Positions 43,908-53,215 are shown, counted from the first letter of the stretch. The stretch: 64,000 bases of DNA from Castellaniella sp049650445 (GCF_049650445.1 NZ_JBASAD010000035.1:62001-126000); one strand, 5' to 3'. Program-made: numbers and translations. Notes: generated by a model from the sequence alone, not told the origin.

Positions 43908-44809
43908 ACGCGCCGTCTTCCGCCATCCAGGGGACCTCGGCCACCCGCGCGCGTCCGGGCAAGTCGCGCGCGCCCTGGGTGAAAGCCCTGCGGCACCTGT
44001 TCGCCCGCCGGGTCGTGCTGGCCTCCGCCCTCGTCCTGCTGCTGACGGTCGTCGTGGCGGTGTTCTATCCCATGCTGTCCGACGCCGATCCAGGCGACAT
44101 GAACATCGCCATGCGGCTGCATGCGCCTTCGTGGGCGTATTGGGCCGGCAATGACGAACTGGGCCGCGACGTGATGCTGCGCATCATCTACGGGGCCCGC
44201 TATTCGCTGATGATCGGTTTCTTCACGGCCCTGGGCGCGGTGGTGCTGGGGACGGTGCTGGGCATGCTGGCGGGGTACTTCCGCCGACTGGACGCGCCGC
44301 TGATGCGTCTGGTGGACGCGATGATGGCCTTTCCCGACATCCTGCTGGGCATCGCTCTGGTGTCGATCCTGGGGGCCTCGCTGTGGAACGTGATCCTGGC
44401 GCTGGTCATCGTCTACACGCCGCGTGTGGCGCGTGTGGTGCGTGCTTCTACCCTGGTGCTGCGTGAACTGTTGTTCGTCGACGCCGCCAAGGCCCTGGGT
44501 GTGAGAACGCCGATGATTCTGTGGCGCCATATCCTGCCCAATCTGCTCTCGCCGGTGCTGGTGCAGGTGACCTTCATCTTCGCCTACGCGATTCTGGCCG
44601 AGGCGGGGCTGTCTTTCCTGGGTGTGGGCGTGCCGCCCGAGATCCCGACCTGGGGCACCATGATCACGGGCAGCCTGCAATACGCCGATCAGGCATTCTG
44701 GACCATCCTCGCACCCGGTATCGCCATCGTGCTCACCGCCCTGTCGCTGCAGCTATTGGGCGATGGCGTGCGCGATTTGTTCGACCCCAAACTGAAGCAG
44801 AAATCATGA
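43904..44809 (+). CDS. ABC transporter permease (DppC type)
   Basis: A 301-residue second permease. The N-terminal hydrophilic arm and first helix (VVLASALVLLLTVVVAVFYP) are followed by the domain with HWLG-like WAGNDELGRDVMLRIIYGAR and the coupling loop RELLFVDAAKALGVRTPMIL; C-terminal AGLSFLGVGVPPEIPTWGTM is a DppC hallmark. Overlaps the downstream ATPase gene (ATGA). Confidence 0.94.
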   Translation: MNAPSSAIQGTSATRARPGKSRAPWVKALRHLFARRVVLASALVLLLTVVVAVFYPMLSDADPGDMNIAMRLHAPSWAYWAGNDELGRDVMLRIIYGARYSLMIGFFTALGAVVLGTVLGMLAGYFRRLDAPLMRLVDAMMAFPDILLGIALVSILGASLWNVILALVIVYTPRVARVVRASTLVLRELLFVDAAKALGVRTPMILWRHILPNLLSPVLVQVTFIFAYAILAEAGLSFLGVGVPPEIPTWGTMITGSLQYADQAFWTILAPGIAIVLTALSLQLLGDGVRDLFDPKLKQKS

Positions 44810-45867
44810 CGGCTCACGAGTCCGTTTCCGCGCAGATCGTGCCTCGGCTCGACGTGCGCGCGCTATCCACCTCCTTTGCCACCGAGGACGGGCGCATCCA
44901 GAGCGTGGCGGACGTCAGCTTTCGCCTCATGCCCGGCCAGACGCTGGCGCTGGTGGGCGAATCCGGTTCGGGGAAGTCGGTCACCAGCCTGTCGCTGATG
45001 GGGCTGCATGCCAAGACCTCGCATGCCCGGATCGAGGGTGAGGCGCATTTCGTGCTGCGCGATGGCCGCAGCGTCGATCTGCTGCGGCTCGACCAGAAAG
45101 CGCTGCGCGGCCTGCGCGGCAACGAACTGGCCATGATTTTCCAGGAGCCCATGACCAGCCTGAATCCGGTGCTGACGGTGGGCGAGCAGATCGCCGAATC
45201 GGTGCGTCTGCACATGGGGCTGGACAAGGCCGGCGCCCTGGCCCATGCCCGCCGCATGCTGGAACTGGTGGAAATCCCCGCTGCCGCGCAGCGGGTGAGC
45301 GAATATCCGCACCAGCTTTCGGGCGGCATGCGCCAGCGTGTGATGATCGCGCTGGCCATGGCCTGCAATCCGACCCTGCTGATCGCCGATGAACCCACGA
45401 CGGCGCTGGACGTCACCATCCAGGCGCAGATCCTGTCGCTGATGGGGCGGCTGCAGCAGGAGACGGGCATGAGCATCCTGTTCATCACTCACAATCTGGG
45501 CGTGGTGGCGCAATACGCCGATGCGATCGCCGTGATGTACGCGGGCCGCATCGTCGAGAGCGCCAGCGTGCACGACCTGTTCGCCACGCCGCGCCATCCT
45601 TATACCCAGGGTCTGCTGGGCTGCCTGCCGGGAGTGGTGCGCAAGCGCGAACGGCAGGCGGGGGCCGGGGCGCTGCGCCGCCGGCTGGATGCCATTCCGG
45701 GGCAGGTTTCCAGTCCGCTGGCTCCGCCGCCCGGTTGTGCCTTTGCGCCGCGCTGCAGCCGGCGCCTGGAGACCTGTGATGCGGCGATGCCGGCCCTGGA
45801 GGTGATCAATGCGGACCGCTGGCCCTTGCGCCAGGTGCGCTGCATCCGCGCGGGAGAAACGGCATGA
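44806..45867 (+). CDS. ABC transporter ATP-binding protein (DppD type)
   Basis: A 353-residue ATPase. Walker A GESGSGKSV, the Q-loop MIFQEPMTSLNP, signature LSGGMRQRVMIALAMA, Walker B LLIADEPTTALD and the switch His in FITHN are all intact. The C-terminal oligopeptide-transporter extension has the Cys-containing PPGCAFAPRCSRRLETC motif (possible iron-sulfur site in this subfamily). Start taken at the ATG overlapping the permease stop. Confidence 0.94.
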   Translation: MTAHESVSAQIVPRLDVRALSTSFATEDGRIQSVADVSFRLMPGQTLALVGESGSGKSVTSLSLMGLHAKTSHARIEGEAHFVLRDGRSVDLLRLDQKALRGLRGNELAMIFQEPMTSLNPVLTVGEQIAESVRLHMGLDKAGALAHARRMLELVEIPAAAQRVSEYPHQLSGGMRQRVMIALAMACNPTLLIADEPTTALDVTIQAQILSLMGRLQQETGMSILFITHNLGVVAQYADAIAVMYAGRIVESASVHDLFATPRHPYTQGLLGCLPGVVRKRERQAGAGALRRRLDAIPGQVSSPLAPPPGCAFAPRCSRRLETCDAAMPALEVINADRWPLRQVRCIRAGETA

Positions 45868-46841
45868 CGCAAACTCCGGCATCCGCAGAGCCTTTGCTGC
45901 GCATCCAGAACCTGAGCAAGCAGTTCGGCGTCGGCCCCGGCGCGGTACGCGCGGTGCAGGACGTGTCGTTCGACATCCTGCCCGGAGAAACCTTGGGCCT
46001 GGTGGGTGAATCCGGTTCGGGCAAAAGCACGATCGGCCGCATGCTCACCCGCCTGATCGACCCGACCGACGGCAAGCTGCTTTACCGGCACGAGGCGCGC
46101 GAGGTCGATCTGGCGCGCCTGAGCCAGGGCGCCCTGCGCCCGCTGCGCGCGGATATCCAGATCATCTTCCAGGACCCCTATGCCAGTCTGAATCCACGCA
46201 TGCGCATCCGCGACGTGCTGAGCGAGGCGCTGTCTACCCATGGCCTGGCGCGAGGCGCGGCACGGCAAAAGCGCATCGAGGAATTGCTGGAACAAGTCGG
46301 CCTGCGGCCCGAGCACGCCGAACGCTTCCCGCACGAGTTCTCCGGCGGGCAGCGTCAGCGCATCGGCATCGCCCGCGCCCTGGCGGTGGAGCCCCGCTTC
46401 ATCGTTGCCGATGAGCCGCTTTCGGCGCTCGACGTGTCCATCCAGGCTCAGGTGGTCAATCTGCTGGGCGAACTGAAAGAGCGCCTGAACCTGACGCTGC
46501 TGTTCATTTCCCACGATCTGGACGTGGTGGAATACCTGTGCGACCGGGTGGTGGTACTGTATCTGGGCCGCGTGGTCGAGGTCGCTCCGACGGAAGCCTT
46601 GTACACACGGCCGCGCCATCCTTATACGCAGGCTTTGCTGGCGGCGGCGCCCATCCCCGATCCGGCGCAACGTCGCGAAATCCCTTTGCTGTCGGGCGAT
46701 CTGCCCAGCCCTAAGAACCCGCCCAGCGGCTGTGTGTTCCGCACCCGCTGCCCGCTGGCGGAAAGCCGGTGTGCACAGGCTGACATGCAGTTGCGCGCCG
46801 TGGGCGAGGGGCATCTGCAGGCTTGCTGGAAGGCGCAATAA
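45864..46841 (+). CDS. ABC transporter ATP-binding protein (DppF type)
   Basis: A 325-residue partner ATPase: Walker A GESGSGKST, IIFQDPYASLNPRMRI, signature FSGGQRQRIGIARALA, Walker B FIVADEPLSALD, switch His in FISHD, and C-terminal PPSGCVFRTRCPLAESRC. Completes the five-gene importer and overlaps its partner by four bases. Confidence 0.94.
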   Translation: MTQTPASAEPLLRIQNLSKQFGVGPGAVRAVQDVSFDILPGETLGLVGESGSGKSTIGRMLTRLIDPTDGKLLYRHEAREVDLARLSQGALRPLRADIQIIFQDPYASLNPRMRIRDVLSEALSTHGLARGAARQKRIEELLEQVGLRPEHAERFPHEFSGGQRQRIGIARALAVEPRFIVADEPLSALDVSIQAQVVNLLGELKERLNLTLLFISHDLDVVEYLCDRVVVLYLGRVVEVAPTEALYTRPRHPYTQALLAAAPIPDPAQRREIPLLSGDLPSPKNPPSGCVFRTRCPLAESRCAQADMQLRAVGEGHLQACWKAQ

Positions 46842-46894
46842 ACACACGCGGCACGCCGCGCAACACGTCATATGCAACGAAAGAGGCCTACGCC

Positions 46895-48166
46895 ATGCAA
46901 CCGGATTTTCTGATTGATCACCACCACAAGAGCTTTCCGCTCGCCGCCTCGCCCGTGCAGGCTTCGCGCATCGCCGAGCGCGGCTGGAACGTGCTGGCGG
47001 ACGACCTGCCCTATCCGCTGGCCGTGATACGCCGCTCGGCCCTGGAACACAATGTGCGCTGGATGCAGGACTATGCCCAGGGACGTCGCGTCGCCTTCGC
47101 GCCGCACGGCAAGACCACCATGTCGCCCCAGTTGTTCGATCTGCAATTGCGGGGCGGCGCCTGGGGGCTGACCTTCGCGACGATCCATCAGCTTGCCGTC
47201 GGGCTGGAGTCTGGCATGCGCCGCGCGATCATCGCCAATCAGGTCGTGGCGCCCGCCGACCTGGACGGGCTCGATGCCCTGCTCACCCGGCACGAGGGCC
47301 TGCGGGTGTGGTTCCTGGTCGACTCCCTGGCACAGTTGCGCGGCATCGAGGACTGGGCGCGTGTGCGCGGCAGCCAGCGGGTCTTTGATGTGCTGCTGGA
47401 AGTGGGCATCCAGGGCCAGCGCACGGGCGTGCGGACGTCCGCCGAGGCGCTGGAGTTGGCGCAGGCCATCCAGGCCAGCGCGGCGGCGCGCCTGGGCGGC
47501 ATCGAATGCTATGAAGGCGGACTGGCGAAGTGCGACAGCGCGCACGACGTGCCTGCCGTGACCGAACTCGTGCGCCGCGTGGTCGAGATCGTCGCGGCTT
47601 GCGACGCGCAGGGGTTGCTGCCTGCAGGCGAACCGATCCTGAGTGCCGGCGGCTCGGCCATCTTCGATCTGGTGATGCCGCTGCTGCAGGGCGCAGGCCT
47701 GGTGCGGCCGTTCCTGGGCGTGCTGCGCTCGGGCTGCTACGTGACGCACGATCATGGCAATTATCAGCGCCTGCTCAAGCTGGTGGAACAGCGCGGGGGT
47801 TTGCAGGATTCATTGCAGGCCGCGCTCGAGGTCTGGTCCATGGTGCAGTCCGTGCCCGAGCCGGGCCTGGCGCTGCTGACCTGCGGCCGGCGCGACATCT
47901 CCTATGACCTGGAACTGCCGTCCGTCCAGCGTTGGGCGCCGCGCGGCACCCGGCAGGCGCAGGACGCGCCCGCATCCTGGAAGATCAGCGCCCTGAACGA
48001 CCAGCATGCCTATCTGCGGTTCGATCCGTCGCAGGCCGTTCCGGCCGTGGGCGACCGGGTCGCGCTGGGCATCTCCCACCCCTGCACCACCTTCGACAAG
48101 TGGCGCTGGATGCCGGTGGTGGACGATGCCTGGACGATCGTCGATGCGGTCGAGACGCGGTTCTGA
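46895..48166 (+). CDS. DSD1-family PLP enzyme (D-serine dehydratase/D-threonine aldolase-like amino acid deaminase)
   Basis: A 423-residue fold-type III PLP enzyme. The Schiff-base lysine is K73 in APHGKTTMSPQ. The C-terminal metal site of the D-serine dehydratase/D-threonine aldolase group is present: YVTHDHGNYQ and GISHPCTTFDKW, with His and Cys ligands. Such enzymes act on D-serine, D-threonine or related D-amino acids. In this operon it would use the free D-amino acid released by the deacylase, and its enamine product explains the neighbouring RidA. AAGAGG precedes the ATG. Confidence 0.87.
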   Translation: MQPDFLIDHHHKSFPLAASPVQASRIAERGWNVLADDLPYPLAVIRRSALEHNVRWMQDYAQGRRVAFAPHGKTTMSPQLFDLQLRGGAWGLTFATIHQLAVGLESGMRRAIIANQVVAPADLDGLDALLTRHEGLRVWFLVDSLAQLRGIEDWARVRGSQRVFDVLLEVGIQGQRTGVRTSAEALELAQAIQASAAARLGGIECYEGGLAKCDSAHDVPAVTELVRRVVEIVAACDAQGLLPAGEPILSAGGSAIFDLVMPLLQGAGLVRPFLGVLRSGCYVTHDHGNYQRLLKLVEQRGGLQDSLQAALEVWSMVQSVPEPGLALLTCGRRDISYDLELPSVQRWAPRGTRQAQDAPASWKISALNDQHAYLRFDPSQAVPAVGDRVALGISHPCTTFDKWRWMPVVDDAWTIVDAVETRF

Positions 48167-48183
48167 GCCCTGCGGATGACATC

Positions 48184-49167
48184 ATGCCTGCCATCATGCC
48201 GGTGACCGCCCCGTTGCTGACCTTGCAGCTCTTGCAGCGGCAAAAGTATGATTTGCCGCAGGCGCAGCGCCAGGTGATCGACGTCATCCTGAAAGACCCG
48301 GGTGCGGCGGTGCTCGCCACGGTCGAGCAACTGGCCGCGCAGGCCTGCGTATCCATGCCCACCATCGTGCGCATGTGCCGCCGCTTCGGCTTCGATTCGG
48401 TGCGCGAGTTCATGGTCGCGCTGGCGCAGACGCTGGCGGTATCGGGCTCGCACCTGCACCGCAGCGTAGAGGCCGGAGACCCCGCCGACGCGGTCATCAG
48501 CAAGATCACGCATGCCGCCGCCAGCGCGCTGACCCATCTGGGGCGCAGCCTGGACCCGGCCGGGATCGATGCCGTGGCCGACGCGATGGCCCGGGCCTCG
48601 CGCATCGATTGCTATTCCGTCGGCGCGGCCTCGTCCTTCATGGCGCAGGAGCTGCAAAGCCGCCTGTTCCGTCTGGGGCTGACGGCCAATGCGATCTTCG
48701 ACGCGCACCAGCAACTGGTGTCGGCGTCCACGCTGGGCCAGGGCGGTGTGGCCTTCGTGATCTCGCACGTGGGCCGCATGCCCTACACCCTGGAAGCGGC
48801 TCAGTTTGCCCAGGAACATGGCGCCACGGTGGTGGCACTGACGCAGCCCGATACGCCGCTGGCCGATCTGGCTGATCTGCTGCTGCCGGTCTCGGTGCCG
48901 CAGGACGCGGTGATGCGTGTGGGCACGGAAGCCTACCTGGCGCATCTGATGGTCATCGAGATCCTGATGGTGCGCTTGGCACAGATCCTGGGGCCGCGCG
49001 TGGTCAGCGGCATGCAGCAATACAAGCGTCTGTTGGAGACGCACGGCTTCGACAGCTACGAATACATGGGGTTTCAGCAGCCCGTGCACGTGCGGCGCGG
49101 CGACGGTAAAGACCCGAGGCCCGGCACGGTCGGCACGCAGGCGCGGCCCAAGGTGGAAAAACGATGA
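48184..49167 (+). CDS. MurR/RpiR family transcriptional regulator
   Basis: A 327-residue regulator. The N-terminal RpiR-type helix-turn-helix (VEQLAAQACVSMPTIVRMCR, RFGFDSVREF) is followed by a SIS sugar/phosphate-binding domain (DCYSVGAASSFMAQELQSRL; VAFVISHVGRMPYTLEAA). The last 30 residues are a polar tail. Being inside the operon it probably controls it; the TGTAA-N5-TTACA palindrome at 41228 is a candidate site. Start is the first ATG after the DSD1 gene; a second at 48196 is possible. It overlaps the deacylase by ATGA. Confidence 0.9.
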   Translation: MPAIMPVTAPLLTLQLLQRQKYDLPQAQRQVIDVILKDPGAAVLATVEQLAAQACVSMPTIVRMCRRFGFDSVREFMVALAQTLAVSGSHLHRSVEAGDPADAVISKITHAAASALTHLGRSLDPAGIDAVADAMARASRIDCYSVGAASSFMAQELQSRLFRLGLTANAIFDAHQQLVSASTLGQGGVAFVISHVGRMPYTLEAAQFAQEHGATVVALTQPDTPLADLADLLLPVSVPQDAVMRVGTEAYLAHLMVIEILMVRLAQILGPRVVSGMQQYKRLLETHGFDSYEYMGFQQPVHVRRGDGKDPRPGTVGTQARPKVEKR

Positions 49168-50633
49168 GCAACAGAGTGTGGTTGAAGGACGGCACCGTGG
49201 TCGATGGCACGGGCGAGCCCTCGTTCAGGGGCGATGTGTGGCTGCAGGGCGATCGCATCGTCGCGGTGTATCCCGCGCAGGAGCGCGAGACGCGCGCCGA
49301 TGTGCGGGCCTGGATGGCTGAGGGGCCCCGGATGCACGATTGTCGGGGCAAAGTGATCGCTCCCGGTTTCATCGACGTGCATACGCACGATGATGCCGCC
49401 GTGCTGAACACCCCGGACATGCTGCCCAAGATTTCTCAGGGCGTGACGACGGTGGTTGCAGGCAACTGCGGCATTTCGCTGGCGCCGGTGGTGACCGACC
49501 GGCCGCCCGCGCCCTTGTCGCTGCTGGGTGACCGGCAATACCGGTACGCCACCTTCCGCGACTATACGGCAGCGGTGGATGCCACCCGCCCCGCCATCAA
49601 CATCGCTGCGCTGCTGGGGCATACGGCGCTGCGCATCAAGCACGTGGCGGACCTGGATCGTCCCGCCACGGCCGAAGAACGCACCGCGATGGCCGCTGAC
49701 ATGCGTGAAGCCATGGACGCGGGCGCTCTGGGGCTGTCCAGCGGCGTCTTTTACCGCGAAGCCTACGCCGCCGACGTGCCGGAACTGGTCGCCGTGGCCC
49801 GCGAGGCCGCTGCCCAGGGCGGGGTGTACGCCACGCACATCCGGGATGAGCTGAAGGACATTCTGGAGGCCATGATGGAGGCCGCAGGCACCGCGCGCCA
49901 GGCCGGGCTGCCGCTGGTGCTGTCGCACCACAAATGCGCGGGTTCGGCCAACTGGGGCCGGACCTTGCAGACCCTGCCGCTGGTGGATGAGCTGGCCAGC
50001 CAGCAGGAACTGGCGATGGATGTGTATCCCTATACGGCCGGGTCCACCGTGCTGCGTGAAGACCTGGTGGATGGTGTGATCGACATCCTGATCACCCGCA
50101 GCGAACCGCATCCCGAAGTGGCGGGGCGCTACCTGCGCGCCATTGCAGCCGAATGGGGCATGAGTGAATACGACGCCTGCGTCGCGCTCAAGCCCGGCAA
50201 CGCCTGCTACTTTCAGATGCGCGAGGACGACGTGCAGCGCGTCATCACGCACCCGCTGTCGATGATCGGTTCGGACGGTCTGCCCAACGACGAGCGCCCG
50301 CATCCCCGCCTGTGGGGCGCCTTTCCTCGCGTGCTGGCGCAATATTGGCGGGAAAAGGGCGCGCTCAGCCTGCCGCAGGCCGTGCACAAGATGACCGGCA
50401 TGTCCGCGCGGCGTTTTCGCATGGGCGACCGGGGTGTGCTGGCCGAGGGCAAGGCGGCCGACGTGGTCGTGTTCGATCCCGACCGCATCAAGGACAACGC
50501 CACCTTCGAAGCCCCGATGCAGGTCAGTGACGGCGTGGAAGCGGTCTGGGTCAACGGCGTGCTTGGCTACACGGAGGCCGACGGGGTGCGGCCGGAACGG
50601 GGCGGCCGCTTCGTGCGGCGCCAGACGGTTTAG
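49164..50633 (+). CDS. N-acyl-D-amino-acid deacylase (D-aminoacylase)
   Basis: A 489-residue amidohydrolase-superfamily enzyme removing acyl groups from N-acyl-D-amino acids. Metal ligands His73 and His75 lie in GFIDVHTHDDAAV; VAGNCGISLAP carries the conserved metal-binding Cys of D-aminoacylases, and later His residues are in YATHIRDE and VLSHHKCAGS. The C-terminal GSDGLPNDERPHPRLWG and GVLAEGKAADVVVFDP are typical. Last gene of the operon: importer, regulator, deacylase and D-amino-acid enzyme together form a scavenging pathway. Confidence 0.94.
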   Translation: MSNRVWLKDGTVVDGTGEPSFRGDVWLQGDRIVAVYPAQERETRADVRAWMAEGPRMHDCRGKVIAPGFIDVHTHDDAAVLNTPDMLPKISQGVTTVVAGNCGISLAPVVTDRPPAPLSLLGDRQYRYATFRDYTAAVDATRPAINIAALLGHTALRIKHVADLDRPATAEERTAMAADMREAMDAGALGLSSGVFYREAYAADVPELVAVAREAAAQGGVYATHIRDELKDILEAMMEAAGTARQAGLPLVLSHHKCAGSANWGRTLQTLPLVDELASQQELAMDVYPYTAGSTVLREDLVDGVIDILITRSEPHPEVAGRYLRAIAAEWGMSEYDACVALKPGNACYFQMREDDVQRVITHPLSMIGSDGLPNDERPHPRLWGAFPRVLAQYWREKGALSLPQAVHKMTGMSARRFRMGDRGVLAEGKAADVVVFDPDRIKDNATFEAPMQVSDGVEAVWVNGVLGYTEADGVRPERGGRFVRRQTV

Positions 50634-50657
50634 CCGGCGCGGGCCTGGGTGGCCGGT

Positions 50658-51482
50658 TCAGGTGGCCGGCGTGTCCCGGGCCGCCAGGCTGGCCAGGCCG
50701 TCCAGAACGGGGCTGTCCAGCCAGCGCGGTTGTGCGGCGGCCGGGGCCGTGTGTGCCAGCGCTGCAGTCAATTCGCCCTGAACGCGCGGCCAGTCGCCGC
50801 CGCTGACGAACAGCAGCGCCTGCATGCCGGGGCAGGTGCCGGCGGCCAGTCGCCACTGACGCAGCAGTGCTCCGGCCTGGGCGGCCGCGATGCCGCTGAT
50901 GATGGCGGTATCGGTGTCGGTCGGGAAATCGGCGGGTTCGCCTTGGGCCAGGGGCAGGTCCGCCGTGCCCTGGGACAGGCTGCGCGCCATCAGGGCTGCG
51001 CCGGGCAGAATCAGGCCGCCGATGAAGGCGGCGCGGCGTGTGCCGTCGGCCTGTGCCTGCCAGGCCAGGGTATCGATCGTCGTGGCCGTACCGAAGCTGG
51101 CCAGGACGCAGGGAGCGCCCGCCTGCCAGGCGGGATCGTCGCGGACGTGCCGCAGCAGACCCAGCAGGCCCAGCCAGCGGTCGGCCCCCAGCCGGGCCGG
51201 TTGATGATAGCCGTTGACCAGCAGATCGTGACCGTCGCGGGCGTCGTGCCAGCGTACGGGCAGGCGCCAGGCGGCGCGGCAGGCGTGTTCCAGCCTGTCG
51301 CGCACCTCGCTGCCGGCGACGTTGGAACCCAGGATGCGCCGTGGCGTGAAGTCCAGGCGTGCGGCCAGATCGGGGAGTTCCGTGTGTTCCAGAATCAAGG
51401 GCGGGCCCGTGCGCCGGGAAGCCCCGGGCGCCAGCCAGGCGATCTTGACCCGGGTGTTGCCGGCGTCGATCAGCAGGGTCAT
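50658..51482 (-). CDS. coaX: Type III pantothenate kinase
   Basis: A 274-residue CoaX-type kinase, first step of coenzyme A synthesis. Motifs are LLIDAGNTRVKIAW (phosphate 1), LGADRWLGLLG, and FGTATTIDTL with GGLILPGAALMARSL. It does not need the classic P-loop. ATGA overlap with birA matches the standard birA-coaX pair in betaproteobacteria. Confidence 0.95.
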   Translation of the reverse strand: MTLLIDAGNTRVKIAWLAPGASRRTGPPLILEHTELPDLAARLDFTPRRILGSNVAGSEVRDRLEHACRAAWRLPVRWHDARDGHDLLVNGYHQPARLGADRWLGLLGLLRHVRDDPAWQAGAPCVLASFGTATTIDTLAWQAQADGTRRAAFIGGLILPGAALMARSLSQGTADLPLAQGEPADFPTDTDTAIISGIAAAQAGALLRQWRLAAGTCPGMQALLFVSGGDWPRVQGELTAALAHTAPAAAQPRWLDSPVLDGLASLAARDTPAT

Positions 51483-52351
51483 CGCTGCAACCGCACGGAG
51501 ATCTCGCCGACCGTGATGGGCTGGATGCCGTCCGCGTTGCGCAGCAGCAGGCGGCCATCGGCGTCGATGCCGCAGGCCGCGCCCGTGTGCCGCAGGTGGC
51601 CGTCGTCGAGCACATCGAGCATGCGACCCACCAGACCGTCGACTTCCGCGTAACGGGCGGGCAGGTCGGCAAAGCCATGGGCAGTGACGTGGTTCAGCGC
51701 GTCGTACCAGGCCCGTGCCGCGCAGGCGGCCAGTTCGGCGGCGGTGGCGTGCGTGGCGACAGGGTCGTCGGCCGCGATTTCGGTCCAGTCCGCGATGCGC
51801 CGGTCCAGGGATTGCGACAGGGCGCGGCCGTCTTTCAGGTTGAAGCCCATGCCGATGATGATGAGGTGGTGGTCGGCGGTCTGGGCCGTGCCCGAACGGG
51901 TGGATTCGATCAGGATGCCGGCCAGCTTGGCCTGGTCCCAGAGCAGATCGTTGGGCCATTTCATGGTCAGGCGCGGCCGCTGGCGGGGGGCCAGGTGCGT
52001 GCGCAGGGCCTGACAGGTCGCCAGGCCGATCAGGGGCGCCAGGGTCGGCAAGCGGCGAGCCGGCAGGAACACGTCGAAGGCGCAGGAGAACATCAGATTG
52101 GCGCCGACGCGATTCTGCCAGGTGCGCCCGGCGCGTCCGCGCCCCTGGGACTGAAGATGCGTGCCCAGCAGCCAGGGCCGGTCCGGCGGCCCGCCGTCGC
52201 GGCGCGCGCGCGCCAGCAGGTCGGCATTGGTCGAGCCGGTCTGTTCGACCCAGTCCACCTGGCGAAATTGCGGCAGGGTCTCGCGCAGGGCACCGGCCAG
52301 GGCCTCGGGAGACGGCAGGGCGCAGGCGGGGTCGTGGGATGAGCCGGTCAT
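51479..52351 (-). CDS. birA: Biotin-[acetyl-CoA carboxylase] ligase
   Basis: A 290-residue biotin-protein ligase. The adenylate loop GRGRAGRTWQ, substrate region STNADLLARAR and KWPNDLLWDQAKLAGILIE are intact. No N-terminal helix-turn-helix is present, so this is a group I enzyme without repressor function. Co-transcribed with coaX. Confidence 0.95.
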   Translation of the reverse strand: MTGSSHDPACALPSPEALAGALRETLPQFRQVDWVEQTGSTNADLLARARRDGGPPDRPWLLGTHLQSQGRGRAGRTWQNRVGANLMFSCAFDVFLPARRLPTLAPLIGLATCQALRTHLAPRQRPRLTMKWPNDLLWDQAKLAGILIESTRSGTAQTADHHLIIIGMGFNLKDGRALSQSLDRRIADWTEIAADDPVATHATAAELAACAARAWYDALNHVTAHGFADLPARYAEVDGLVGRMLDVLDDGHLRHTGAACGIDADGRLLLRNADGIQPITVGEISVRLQR

Positions 52352-52396
52352 ATGGGTAGAATGAGGTCTGAAGCAGACAGGGGGATCCGCACAGCC

Positions 52397-53041
52397 ATGA
52401 GTTTACGCACAGAACAAGCCACATGCCAGGGTCCGGCCGGTCTGATCGAGTACACCGTGGATCATCCGGAAGACACGCCGTCGGGCTGGGCGCTGGTGCT
52501 GCATCCGCACCCGCTGCATGGCGGCACCCGGGACAACAAGATCGTCACTACGGTATCGCGTGCGTGTGTGCAGCACGGCCTGCTGGCCATCCGTCCCAAT
52601 TTTCGGGGGGTGGGCGCGTCTCAGGGCACCTTCGACCGGGGGGACGGAGAAACGGCCGACATGGCCGCCGTCGTCGAGCACGTCTTCCAGATCTGGCCGC
52701 AGGCGAGCTCGGGGCCTTGGGTGCTGGCGGGTTTTTCGTTCGGTTCGGCCGTGGCTGCCCAGCTTTATGCCGACCTGGCCGATCGGGGCCTGCCCTTGCC
52801 GGCCCGTCTGATGCTGATCGGCTGCGCGGTCGAGCGCTTTCGCCACCGCGCTTTGTCCATGCCGCCCGACACGCTCATGATCCATGGCGAGCACGACGAG
52901 GTCGTGCCCTTGTCCGAAGGCATGGATTTTGCCCGGGCGCATCAGTTGCCCATGACCGTCGTGCCGGACGCCGGACACTTCTTCCACGGCAAGCTGCTGG
53001 TCCTGCGGCAGATCGTCCAGTCGGGGTTGAGGGGCCTCTGA
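52397..53041 (+). CDS. Alpha/beta hydrolase
   Basis: A 214-residue alpha/beta-hydrolase of the small dienelactone-hydrolase-like type. It shows LHPHPLHGGTRDNKIV, NFRGVGASQGTFD, the nucleophile elbow GFSFGSAVA (Ser within GxSxG), the acid region HGEHDEVVP and the catalytic His in AGHFFHGK. Substrate unknown. The stop codon TGA is the sixth to fourth last base of the start of a dispersed repeat (53035). Confidence 0.88.
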   Translation: MSLRTEQATCQGPAGLIEYTVDHPEDTPSGWALVLHPHPLHGGTRDNKIVTTVSRACVQHGLLAIRPNFRGVGASQGTFDRGDGETADMAAVVEHVFQIWPQASSGPWVLAGFSFGSAVAAQLYADLADRGLPLPARLMLIGCAVERFRHRALSMPPDTLMIHGEHDEVVPLSEGMDFARAHQLPMTVVPDAGHFFHGKLLVLRQIVQSGLRGL

Positions 53042-53079
53042 ACAAGCCATCGCGCCGCGCGCATCTGCGGCTCGGGCGG
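53035..53079. repeat. 46-nt hairpin repeat, copy 2
   Basis: Counterpart of 23715-23760. The first bases supply the TGA stop of the alpha/beta hydrolase. Outer arms AGCC/GGCT pair, replacing AGTCC/GGACT of the other copy. Confidence 0.75.
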
Positions 53080-53085
53080 GCCTCT

Positions 53086-53142
53086 GAGGTCCGGGCACAT
53101 CGTTTCAGTTGCTTGCGTTTTGTCTCGAATTGCCCGGGTCTC
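53086..53142. other. Stem-loop between the hydrolase and the D,D-carboxypeptidase gene
   Basis: Arms 53086-53097 and 53131-53142 form a 12-bp stem with two G-T pairs around a 33-nt loop; the core CCGGGCA / TGCCCGG is perfect. No T-run follows. It lies just upstream of the TATAAT at 53170. Confidence 0.5.
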
Positions 53143-53169
53143 GCAGTCGTGGTGGTTTTTCGTGCTGCC

Positions 53170-53175
53170 TATAAT
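53170..53175 (+). promoter_or_regulatory. -10 element for the carboxypeptidase gene
   Basis: A perfect TATAAT 40 bases before the chosen ATG. No good -35 was found at 16-18 bases, so this is a tentative promoter. Confidence 0.45.
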
Positions 53176-53215
53176 GGGCGCTTGTCGTTTCTTCCCCACT
53201 TCGCCGCCCATGCCC

